Shown here piece after piece: positions 23,001 to 33,700 of a stretch of DNA of 64,000 nt; the first letter of the stretch is position 1; each line of letters opens with the position of its first letter. Source of the stretch: Asterochloris sp. CNOR1 (Eukaryota > Chlorophyta > Trebouxiophyceae > Trebouxiales > Trebouxiaceae). A program made the position numbers and the translations under genes. The notes beneath the pieces are model-generated. The model was not told the origin of the DNA, did not search any database, and saw only the letters and a list, made by a program, of their open reading frames with translations. The DNA lies in NCBI GenBank assembly GCA_963969365.1, contig OZ017748.1:1054001-1118000 (forward strand). The letters run 5' to 3'.

Positions 23001-23310
23001 AGAGGACTGGGGCATGTGCTTTGCTATGCCACCAGACCTTCCAACTTGACGACCCCAGAACCTCATGACTGCACTGTGCCAACTGCTGGACAATGTGCAT
23101 CTTGGTTTGCGCTTGCATATTGATGCAGCTGGAGCCCCTGTCGGTGCCTCAGGCAAACCTGGTGCCTCAATTGATACCCGACAAGCCCCGCATCCCTAGT
23201 GGCCACACAAAATGGATTGCTGCCATGTTACATGTTTGAGAGCCAACACAAGGAGAACTTCGCTGGTGGTCTGTGGGGAGACACAAAGCCCAGGGTGCTT
23301 GGTGAGCTGC
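23001..23310. other. Convergent 3' region between SufS-like gene and RPL23
   Basis: 310 bp between two stops facing each other. It holds the TGTAA of RPL23 on the minus strand. No poly(A) signal for the plus-strand gene and no coding exon was found. Confidence 0.55.
23228..23232 (-). promoter_or_regulatory. TGTAA polyadenylation signal of RPL23
   Basis: TGTAA on the minus strand, about 80 bases past the RPL23 stop. This is the poly(A) signal typical of chlorophyte green algae and agrees with the taxonomic reading of the window. Confidence 0.6.
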
Positions 23311-24730
23311 TCAAACAATGGAGTTGGCTGCTGAGGCGATGCGAGGCCACAGGTCCGCGCACTCCTTGGCCACAGGTCCAGTGATGGCAGAGCCTGCAGG
23401 GGCAGCACGGGTGACCCTCAGCTCAGCCCTCCAGAAACTGTATATGCATGCCTGTGATGTGCGCATCAGGGCACTTCACAGAAAAATGCAACCACGGAGT
23501 CCTTGCCGCAGACCAGCCCCTTGCTGTGCGCTTGACCCCGTACAACGCTGATCAACTCCTGGTGCTTCTGCAGTGCTGCCTGTTCACCCCTCAGCTCCAC
23601 TTTAGGGTCCACCGTTCACATAGCTAGAGACGCAGTGCTCCGCTAACGAGCTGCCCATGCCCTGCTGCCAGGCTGCCCGCTCACCCTTCATCTCTCCCTT
23701 GGGGTTCACAATGACGCCTGCGTTGTCCTCAAAGTAAATGAAGGTGCCGTCCTTTCTCCTCCAGGGCTTCCTCTGCCGGATGATCACTGCCTGCAGCACT
23801 GCAGGCAGCAAAGGCAAGGCTGGTCAGCATGATGTCCTGGCAGCCTGAACAGGCTGCCCGGCATGGGAGGGTGCTGCACACACCACAGCATAGGCTGCCA
23901 GTGTCCTGCACATACCACAGGCGGATGCAAGAGCAGCTTGTGAGGAAGCTGCCTGTGGCAGCGGTGAGTTGACAGGGCTGGTGGCACCCAGAGGCCTGTC
24001 CGTCACCAGTGTATGACCACACAGTATGGCCTGCCTGCGTGCAATCCCAGCCTTCTTTCCTGTTTATATTCAGACCAGACCATCTCCTTAGTCTGCCCAA
24101 AGAAGCTCACCCTTCTTCCTCAGGTCAGGCTTTCCCTTCTTGACGGTGGCCATGACCATGTCCCCGGGGGCACCAGCTGGCAGCCTGTTGAGGCGAGCCC
24201 CAAAGCCGACCACTGAGATGATGTACAGGTTTTTGGCACCTGCAGGCAGTTTTAGGAAGGAGGAGCTTGAGATGCCCAGCCTGTGAGCAGCATGTGATGC
24301 TGAGGTAAGAAAAAGGGTTACAGGCAAGTGGGCAAACTGCTGCTGCAGGCAGTTGCCCCTCGGCTGTGCAGCAGACAGCACGGGTGATAGGCAACACGGT
24401 GCCATAAGGCTGGGCAGGGGAAGAGCCAGCCTTATGAAGGGTGTAAGGTGCAGGTTGAAGGTGAGATAGCACTAGGGCTGCAGCTGGGTGCATGCTGCTG
24501 TGGTGGCTGCCTGTTGCAGCTAGGCGGGCAGATGAGCAAGCTTGCTGCTGACAGAGCAAGCTTGCTGCTGACATGGCTAGCGCCAGTCCTCCCCTCGCTG
24601 CCAGTACAGGTGTGCTGATGGGCTGCGCACCTGAGTTGTCTGCACAATTCATCACTGCAGCCACTGGCAGACCCAGGGACATCCTGAACTTGTTGCCACT
24701 GGCACCACCACGTCCACGCTTGGACGCCAT
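23311..24730 (-). CDS. RPL23: 60S ribosomal protein L23 (uL14)
   Basis: Component of the large cytosolic ribosomal subunit at the subunit interface (family knowledge). Four coding exons: 24730-~24623 [15 protein letters not shown]...NCADNSGAQ; ~24240-24116 [35 protein letters not shown]; ~23795-23685 [36 protein letters not shown]; ~23395-23311 [20 protein letters not shown], ending NSIV and stop. Together these give about 140 residues, the normal length. An acceptor-like cttgcag sits 7 bases before the ATG, so an intron in the 5'UTR is likely. Start-to-start it faces OXA1 across 300 bp. In a typical uL14 the second exon reads ISVKGIKGRLNRL; here [13 protein letters not shown] is a mild divergence. 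No defect is seen. Confidence 0.95.
24533..24574 (-). repeat. 21-bp tandem duplication in RPL23 intron 1
   Basis: gagcaagcttgctgctgaca occurs twice in a row inside the first coding intron, each copy carrying a HindIII-type palindrome (aagctt). No exon similarity. Confidence 0.85.
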
Positions 24731-25028
24731 CTTGACCTGCAAGCAGCAGGCAAAGAGCACTATTTTGCTGCTGACTGCAGCAGATGCCAGCTGGGCAGGC
24801 TGGATTTGCATGTTGAGGTACTCAAGCTCTGCACGAGCCAGGGACTGCCAAATGAGACAGGCCAAAGCCGCAGATCTGGGTTCCAGGCAGACGACAATGC
24901 AAGCAGCTCACCTGCCCCTCTCGAAGCGGCGCTGAATGGGTGGCTAAATGCAGCCGACTTTAAGACCCTTGCAGACCCTTGCAGAGTTAGGTTACCGTCA
25001 ATTCAGAGGGCAGGCCAGAAGCCTCACC
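24731..25028. promoter_or_regulatory. Divergent upstream region of RPL23 and OXA1
   Basis: 298 bp separating the two ATGs. It contains the probable RPL23 5'UTR intron (acceptor cttgcag at ~24737 on the minus strand) and an in-frame upstream ATG for OXA1 at 24948. No core promoter motif can be named. Confidence 0.5.
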
Positions 25029-27599
25029 ATGGCTGCCTCCCTGATGACTCGTACAAACAGGCAAATGGTGGCTAAGCTGATCTCCAGCACCTCATCAGGC
25101 CTGCCAGTGGCAGGTGCAATGGAGCACCAGGCCAGATCCATCTGTGGAGCGGGTGCCTGGGCAGCAGGCAGCATGCTGGATAACGGCAGGAGCCACGATC
25201 ATAGCTCACAGGGGCAGAGCGCGCAGGGGCAGCATCAGGCACATAGCCATCAGCTGCACCTGAGTCGTGGCTTCGCAGCTTCCAGTGGCCAGGATGAGGA
25301 TCTGACACACCTCTCTGAGGGTGCACTTGGGGACAGCAGCGGCATGGGAGTGGCAGACGGCCTACAGAGCGGCATCACAGCGGACACCATTGCAGCAGCT
25401 CTGGCTTCTGGAGAGGACGATGCCTGGGTCATGGCACAGGAGGGGACCTGGTTCCCCAATCGTGGCATGCAGATGGTGCTGCGTTTCGCCCAAGAGCAAA
25501 CCGGCCTGCCATGGTAGATATTTGTCAAGTCACCTGGCTGATGGCTGATTGTGGGACTGTTGAGAAAGAGGCAGCCGCCTGCCCTCCTGTCTTCAGATGA
25601 TGCACATCAAAGCTGTATTGACAGCAAACAATTCAGACTTGTGCCTCAACTGCTCAGCCTTGTGCCTGCTAGCTGCTGTGAATTTGTGCGTCCCTGACTG
25701 CTTATCAATGGCATGCCCCACGTCCAGCCTGCCAGCTGGACTGCCCACTGATGCCAATCTCAGGGCTGAGTCTGTCTCAGCCCTCAGCTGCTGAGCCCCT
25801 GCTCGTGCAGGTGGGAGACTATTGCATGTTGCACCCTTCTGTTCAGAGCCTGCACCCTGCCAGCCAACATCATGTCCATAAAGAACACGTACAAGATGTC
25901 GGTGAGTGCCCAGCCGCTGTGTCATCCTCTTCTTCTTTGGGATGAGCTGACCCTGTGATCATGGCAGCTGCACTTCCTGTCAGCAAATTGTCTCACTGTG
26001 GCTCACTGGTGGGATGAGCTGGCAGTGCGTTTCAGGCCAGCTGCGCCAGCTCTGTCCTCCAGCCTGCTGCTTGCTGGTTGAGCTGCAGCTGTGACTCGCT
26101 GTGCTCCTTTGACTTGCTGATGGGATGAACTCTGTCCTGCATTTAGCCGCAGCTCCTGCTCGCTTGCGCTGAGCCGCCACTGTTGTGTGGAAGGTGCAGG
26201 ACACTGGTGGACACCTCACTTCTGCAAGCACCTGCAGGCCGCACGTCCAGAGATAGAGAAGCTTGCCAATTGGCACAAGGCAGAAGCCCTTGTGAGTCAA
26301 GCTCCTATGGGCTGCATTCGACGTGCTGAGCGTGTTTGAGGCTTGCCTGCCGAACACCAAGGCGCTGACAATCGGGACTGTCCCTGCAGAAAGGGAACAG
26401 CAGTGCTCTCCCTCAGTACCAGGCAGCCCTGGCGGCTGTCTGGGAGAAGCATGGGTGCCACCCACTCAAGAGCGTGGCGCCCATGCTGGTTCAGGCTCCC
26501 ATCTTCATTGGGTTCTTCTCTTCTCTGACCAGTCTTGCTCAGGCAAAGGTGAGGCAGAAGCAGTGCTGCCAAGTCTCTGTCACGCTTCAAGCATGGATGT
26601 ATTACGTGCTTGTCCCTGACCAGGCTGGCTGAGGCAGGGCTGGCGCAGCAGTCCCAGGGTGCCCTGCAGCATTGTTGGAAGGAGTCCTTGTGGTCTGTGC
26701 GTGAGACTGAGTTGTGCTGCACTCTCACTGGCTTCTTTGCTTCTCTGACCAGCCTGGCTAAGGCATAGACGCAGCACAAGCTTTGCCAACCCAGTAGTTG
26801 AGCAGCCTTTATCTGAGGGACCAGCATGCTCATGCTGCGCAGCATCTGCAGTCCGCCACTCTCGTGGCGCCAGAGCTGAACCAGCCAAAAGTTTGCTGCT
26901 GCAGATCCCATCCATGACACATGGGGGCCTGTTCTGGTTCACAGACCTTACGGCTGCTGACCCCTCCTACGCCCTGCCCATCATCACATTCAGCATGTTT
27001 TTGCTGGCCATTGAGCTGGGCTCAGCTGACGGTATGCAAGGGCAGTCCCCCAAAGCCATCAAGACTTTCAAGAACGTCATGCGAGGCGTCGTGCTCATTG
27101 CTATACCATTTTCCACCCACCTCTCAGCTGTGAGTGCTCTATCTGCAAAGGTGCACTGTCAGCTGCAAGACCTGTGTCTGCTGCACCTTTGAGCCATGTG
27201 GCTGCAGAGATCTTGCCTATGGCAGCCTGCTTCCTAGGTTCTATTGCATATCAACGCTGGCCCAAGGCTTAACTCAGCAAGCAGGCACTGTCTGCTGCAG
27301 GGCGTGTTCACTTACATGTTCTTCAGCAACGTCTGGACACTAATACAAGGGCAAGGTGAGGTGCTGTAAGCTTGTTGGGCCCTCAATGTAGGGCTCCTGA
27401 ATGGAGGGTAAGACTTATGGAGTTGACTGCAGTCATGAAGTTGGCGGCAGTGAAGAAGCTATTCAAACTGCCTCTCACACAGCCTGCCCCAGGCTCAAAC
27501 CCAACTGTATTAGCAGCCAAGCCGGTGACATTCGCACAGAATCCTCAGCCCAAACACCAGCAGAGAGGCAGGAAACAGAATAAGACCAGGAGCCTATAG
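25029..27599 (+). CDS. OXA1: Mitochondrial OXA1 membrane insertase
   Basis: YidC/Oxa1/Alb3-family insertase that places proteins into the inner mitochondrial membrane (family knowledge). ATG 25029 opens a Ser/Thr/Arg-rich presequence (MAASLMTRTNRQMVAKL); an in-frame ATG at 24948 would extend it. Exon 1 ends MVLRFAQEQTGLPW near 25516. A short exon at ~25843 reads ANIMSIKNTYKM. AARPEIEKLANWHKAEAL is at ~26233. The exon at 26388 contains HPLKSVAPMLVQAPIFIGFF, a family hallmark. The exon ~26907-27130 reads GLFWFTDLTAADPSYALPI, then a membrane segment and GVVLIAIPF. GVFTYMFFSNVWTLIQ is at ~27301. The last exon is basic (VMKLAAVKKLFKLP) and stops at 27599, like the matrix tail that touches ribosomes. 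The mitochondrial type is preferred over plastid ALB3 because of the basic tail and the ADPSYALPI context. Confidence 0.9.
26600..26770 (+). repeat. Two donor-side exon echoes in OXA1
   Basis: The real exon ends tctctgaccagtcttgctca then ggcaaag/gtgagg at ~26552. Downstream in the intron the same edge recurs at ~26608 (gtccctgaccaggctggctg then aggcaggg) and at ~26730 (tctctgaccagcctggctaa then ggcatag). Here the exon's 3' end, not its acceptor side, was copied. Confidence 0.78.
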
Positions 27600-27708
27600 C
27601 GCCCCTGGTGCACCGCACTTTGACATCATGTGTTCCATTCGTTTCATGTCATTTCATGGTGACTTTTTTTGAACCTGCAACCAGGAAGTGGTGCTCTTCA
27701 GTGACTTC

Positions 27709-30700
27709 TCAGACCTTATAGAAGCAAATGTGCGGACACCTTACCAATCTCATGAGTGCTGCTCGGATGTTATGGCTGACTGCTGGCGACTCTTGTAGAT
27801 GCTGACAGATAGCTTGTGCAAGCTCCAGGCAAGGTGGAGGCTGCCTGAGAGACTGGTGGTTCAAGAGGGAGTCGAAGATGTGGTTCCACAGTTTGGTGGC
27901 CCAGTACCGCTTGAGACTGCGCTTAAGCCTATACTTCACAGCGCCTGCAGACAGGGCACGCATCAGCAGGGCTGGATCTGGCCACGCATGAGCAAAAGTG
28001 GAAATAACCCCTTGGGGTGGGCAGCTGAGGTACTCGTGGGCTTCCCCACAGCCATGCATCACTTTAGCAGCGGGCAGCACAGCACACTGAGACAGGCACT
28101 GAGAGCGGAACTGCACCAGCGGCGTCAGTAGCCTTCTCCACAGCCATGTAGTCTCCAAAGAGCAAGCAATGTGCCACAGCTGCAATGCCATACGCATCCA
28201 CTCCATATAGCCACTCGCGCTGCTCCTGCATCTCGATGCACCTAAATGCCTCTGTGTGGCTGTCCCCCTGTAGGCAGGGGACTAGGGGTTTGTGGCTGAA
28301 AGCATAAGTGCCAAAGTGTATGCGTGCAACAAAGTGGGTAGCAGACTTGGGCACTTGGACATAGGCTTTTGCTTGGTCAGATACCAGCAGGAGCCTGTGC
28401 AATGCTCTGGAACAAGTCAGCCATCGCATGTCACATGTGCTGGCTTGCAGCTCAATCACATTGCTCACCCAGCCTAGTTCTGGCACCAGAGGCAGTAGGA
28501 CAACCCATGACAGGGCTTTATGCAGCCTGTGCACTCACAGCTGCATTCTGACAGGCCTCACTTTGAAGACGGTTCCAGGTGTCAGCAAGCTGAGGTCCAT
28601 GGACCGCCCAAAATCAATGACGGCCAGGCCAAAGTGCTGCCAGGCATCCTTGCTGCCAGCCTGCCACTGCTGGAGGTCTGCAGCGGTTCCCAGGCGCAGC
28701 AGCAGGTTGTCAGGCTTCAGGTCTGCATGCAGCACCTCTGCGCTGTGCATGCAGTGCACCAGGCGCAACATCTCGGCAGTGAGGAAGAGGGCGAGCGGCT
28801 CCTCTAATGCCTGCAGCAGTCAGGGGTAGTGGTCTCACTGGGCGTCTGTGTATTTCAGGTGTTGTGCTGCTTTCTGTTTTGTTTGCCGATTGTGTCAGCT
28901 GTTTCGCAGGAAAGGAGGGCGAGGGCTGTAGTGCTGCTGCTTTTGACTGCTGTGCTCTGCGTCAAAGGCATTCAAATCATGCAGCTGCTGCTGCTCTGAG
29001 CTCTTCAAAAGCTGTCAGCGACAGCAGGGTGCACGTAGGTCGGCGTTTTGGTTGATGCGAGTGTCGTCTTATCTGAACCCCATCAGACAGCTGTGTATTG
29101 CATCAGATACAATCAGGTTGTCCAGCTGCTGCTGCTCTGAGCTGTTGAAGGGCCCATGCTGACTGTCAACGGCAGCAGGGTGCACGCAGGTCGGCACTTG
29201 CTTGATGCTGGTGACGCTCTGCCTGCACAACCCACCCTCCCCTGGGTCAGGTGAGCATTCAGGAGGTCCTGCAGGCTGCCGTGCGCGCCCAGCGGCATAA
29301 GCAGAGCTGCAGCCCCGCCCTCCAGCATCAGCAGCTGCTGGGGGCAGCTAAAGCCTGCACGCAGCTCCTCTGGCAGCCTCCCTTGGAGCACACGGCTCAT
29401 GTAGAACTCCCACGCGCTGCCAGGGTCCTGCACCTTCAGTGCCAGGGTCTCACCTGCGCTCTCTGCCACCTGCGCAGGGATGGGGATGAATGATTGGGTG
29501 CTCCTTTAGTCGCTCTGATGCAGTTTGCTGGGTGCTGCTCTGCACATTTCTCACCACAGGCTCACCACAGGGACAAGCTGTACCTGAGCTCCCCCGGGCT
29601 GCAGAAGCTGCAGCTGGCTTGTCCTGTTTTATACAGTATAACAAAAGAAGGAGCCACTTTGTACAACACGTTCCCTCAAAGATTTGGCAGATATGCCCTC
29701 CAGCATGCACTGCTTTGCAGTCAGCAGCTACTCCTCCAGCTGCAGGTGGACGGTGTAGCCGGCAATGAAGGTGCACCTCCCCACAAGGAGAAGACAGGCA
29801 GCAAAGGAGGTGGCCATCTTCTGCAGCAAGTCACCTTGAAGACTTGGGCAAATGTGCCCTCTCCAATGTACTGCAGAGCAGTCATCTGTTGCTCTCCCAG
29901 CTGCAGCTGACATGTGTGGCCAGCCCGCCGCCGCACTCCCGCCAGCGCCCTGAGCACAGCATGGCTCTGCTGTGCTCCAATGATACACACACCAGTCCAC
30001 TGCAGCCAGAGGACAGTGCACTGCTGGTGCGGCAACCCCACACCAGCAACTGCTGGCTATGCTGTGCTCATGCTCAGCCCGCATGATGTTCTCTGAGAAA
30101 CCAGTCTCACGCAGGGCTTGCTTGCAGCAGTTGTGGGCATGCCACAAGCGTGAAGGCCTGGCTCGGGCTACGCTGCAATGACTATTGAAGTACACCTCCT
30201 CAGGAGCAGGTTCCAGCTGTCGCAGGAGCTGCGCCTGCACCCGCTCATCAAAAGGATTGAGCACTGCCCTCTCCTCCGCTTCCTTTGCTGCAAATGGAGT
30301 CAGCATGCCCATGGCAGCATCAAGGTCGTCCACCTGCAGAACAGTGGCACTGTGTGTCACCCATTGGCAGACTGGAGAGGTCAGCACTTCAAGCAACTTG
30401 CAGCGGGTGGTCTCAGGACATACAAGATGGGCAGGCCAGGGGCGGTACCGAGGCCCTTTTGAGAGTGCGTGGAATAGCTTGCCTGGGAGGCCTTCTGCCG
30501 TATCGGCGTCCCGAGCACTGCTGGTGTGGCAGCCTGCAGTCCGCACTGATCGAATCAAGAGCCTGCTGCATGATGCACAGCGTCAAGCAGCAAAGCATGT
30601 GCAGCATGCAGGAGCCCAGATTGTTGATGAGGGAGAAAGTGCCAGGCTTGACACACCTGTGCCATCTGCTGCTCTGCTGCTGGGTCAGAGCACACTGTGA

Positions 30701-33700
30701 TACCGCGTCGTGCAGCAGGCTTGCCCTCAATAGACTGCAGGGCTGATGCTTGGACAGTGAAGTCGCTCATGTCCCTGCTGGACGCCCTGCAGGGCGCCAC
30801 CAGCAAGCCATGCACATTCAGCAACCTCAGAGGTCCTCAGTGGTTGCTTCAGAATTATGGTGGCGGCAGCAGGGCAGTCAGCTCTGGCCTCCGCCATCAG
30901 CCCAGCAAGCTGCAGAGAGGTAGTACTCTTGTGCCAGGTAGGCAGCTGCTTTCCAGCACCCATTCCGATGCTTCAGATCAGAAGCGATGGGTCCTGTGCA
31001 GTCAAGCGTTACCTGCGAGCCAGGCCTGAGGAAGGGTCCATGTTCTCGGAATCCTCTTGGTACAAACCCTCATCTGCCTCAGGCTGGGCACAACAGGCCA
31101 GTCCTGCCCGGCCTGGCTGCTGCTCGTCAGCACCCTTGCAGCCTGCTGCGTCAGCGCGACTGTCTGACCTGCAGCCTGCCAGTGCATGGTGCTGCCTGCT
31201 GGGTGGCTGAGCCAGGAACTGAGTGTCTTCATAGATGCCAAATCCATTAGCTGCAGGCGATGCTGGCCTGGCAGCAGCTGTTGCTGCCTGGGGCTGCTCC
31301 AGAAAGCCAGTGTCCTCATACAGATCCAGCCCGCCAGCTGCGGGTGCCTTCTGGCAGCTGGATCCTGCCTGTGGAAGGGCCGCATGGGCAAGCCTATGGC
31401 CCCCCAGCCCCTGCGCGAGCCCTGCTGCCTGCTGCACAGACTGCTCATGCTGTGGCCTGGGCACGAACTGTGTGTCCTCATAGATGCCCAGGCCGCCAGC
31501 ATCCTCTGCTGACGGCTCTGCATCTTTGCAGGGCTCAGGGAGGAACTGGGTGTCCTCATACATGTCTAGAGCATCCTCACCCTGGCTGGCTGCAGGGACA
31601 CCAGGTGGGCACTGCTGCTGCCCCTGCATGAGCAGGTCGGTATCTTCGTGCACCTCCACCTGGGCTGCCTGCCTCTCAGCTGGCATCAGCGCCTGAAGGG
31701 CGTTGGGAGGCGCCTTCCCGGCCAGCTGCAGGGACAGGTCCTGAGCAAAGCTGCTCCTGGCGGCCTGCCTGGGCGCAGCTCGGCTGCCCAGCCCAAAGCG
31801 GCTGCGTTGCCTCTGAGCGCCAGCCACGGCCTGCTGCATGGCAAGCTTCTTGGCGGCAGCCCTCTGCCGCCTGCCAGCCTCGTGGGGCAGGTCTGACTGA
31901 AACATCGAGTTGAGGGCCTCGTACGCTGCCTGGGTGGACAGAGTGAGGTCGGCTGGCTGCTGCTGGTCCCGGTCAGCCTGCTGCGCTGCGGCAGCACCTT
32001 CCTCTGGCCGCCTGCACAGCTCCTGATCTGGCACCAGAGCTGCTGACGCCCCTGCCTCTGGTCGCCTGCGTTCCTGGTCTGGTGACTGTGCAGCCGCAAG
32101 TTCTGCCCCCATGGCAGGCAGCAGCACTGGCCGTGAATCTGGGCTGGTGCGGCCTGGCGACCCAGCATCGTGATGGCAACCAGTGGGCACGCCGTCAAAG
32201 TTGCCGCCAAACATGGCGTTGATGCAGGCAAAGGCGTCCTGTGTTGCCAGGGTTGCGTCCCCTGCCTCCAGCTCAGCCAGGCGGCTGCCCAGACCTGCTG
32301 GCTCTGCAGGTTTGAGCGACAGAGGCACAGAGTTGAGGCAGCAAGTGAGAATCTGCAGTGTGCGACCAACAGAAGCAAGCTGCAGAAAGTCATGCTGCAT
32401 TGTGCAGCCTTGCCTGGCCCATCTGCCTGTCTGTGCTCCTGAGCAGGCTGCTGCTGCGGGCTGCGTTCAGACGAGTCCTGCTGATGCTGTTGCAGGGTCT
32501 GCATGGCGACTGGTCCCTGCTCCTGCTGCTGGTGAATCAAGCGACCAGCAGCTGCCCCTGCATCTGCTGGGCCGTTGTGCAGCAGGGACCCATCTTGGCC
32601 CTGAGCTCCATCAGCCTTGCCTTCTTGAGGCCAGGGAGAGCTGTGCACTGCAGGGGCTGAGTCCCTGATGGGCAGCTGGACAGGGCGCAGAGACGGGCTG
32701 ACAGAAGGGGCACAGTTGCGGGCTGGCAGCTTGACAGCACAGGCTGGCGTCAGCATGGGGTCACCAGACTTTGATACAGCCTGCAGCGGGGCACTGCAGC
32801 AGATCAGACATGTGTGCAACATCAGCAGGCGCTTTTGCACGGGGCATATTGCCTGACTGCTGCTGTCCTACTACTGGTCGACTGCACAATGAAGGTGAGC
32901 GACCCTGGCCTACCTGGAGCCTCTCCCTGCTTTGCAACCATGTTCTGCCCCTGACCTCCTCAAAGCTTTGCTCCTGCCCACTGTCATCCACCAGCAGTGC
33001 AGCATTGTAGGCCTGCTCATCTGCCAGTCCCTCTGCCTTAGGTGCCAGAGCATCATGTGATGACTTGGTGCAGCTCTGCTGCATCCCAGGCGTGTTCTGC
33101 AGGTCCGCAGCAAGCAGAGCTCACCCCAGATGCCCTGATGTTGCCTTGCATATAAGTCACTGCCCCACCCCACAGACTTACAGAGGGGGAGGCACACAAC
33201 AAGAAGGATACCTGTTGCACACAGGAATGCTGGCACAGCAGAGTGCAATCATTAATGAGTGGTTGCCTTGTGGAATCTCAAGGGGTCCCTCAGCAGCCCC
33301 TCCTCCAGGCCGGTGATGCCACCGCCCTGCTCCAAGCGCTGGCGCAGAGTCCCCTTCAGTCAGGCGAGGAGACAGATTGAAACAAACTCCACTAGAGCCC
33401 CAGGTGCTGCTGACCAGGACATCTCTAGGCACTTGTAGAGAGGCCTGCAGCAAGGTACTGATGGAGAGCCTGATCACAGTAGGCACAGCTGAGCAGGACT
33501 TGCTGCACACTAATGCAGGGTGACATGCAGTCAAATCAAGGGTTCAGAGTGGCCTGCTATAGCCAGGCAGCCTCAGGCAAAGCTGATGGCAAAAGCAATG
33601 GGGGCTGAGTCAGGCTTGTGAAGGTGCTGGATGGTGACCAGGCCACAGGAGCTGATGCACTTGCACCAGCTGACACAACAGATGCGCTGAGATTCACACG

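Noticed and set aside
31009-32400. 463-residue frame as a stand-alone low-complexity gene
   Set aside because: It continues in strand and order with the BUB1 TPR exons upstream and the kinase exons downstream, and its motifs are checkpoint-specific.
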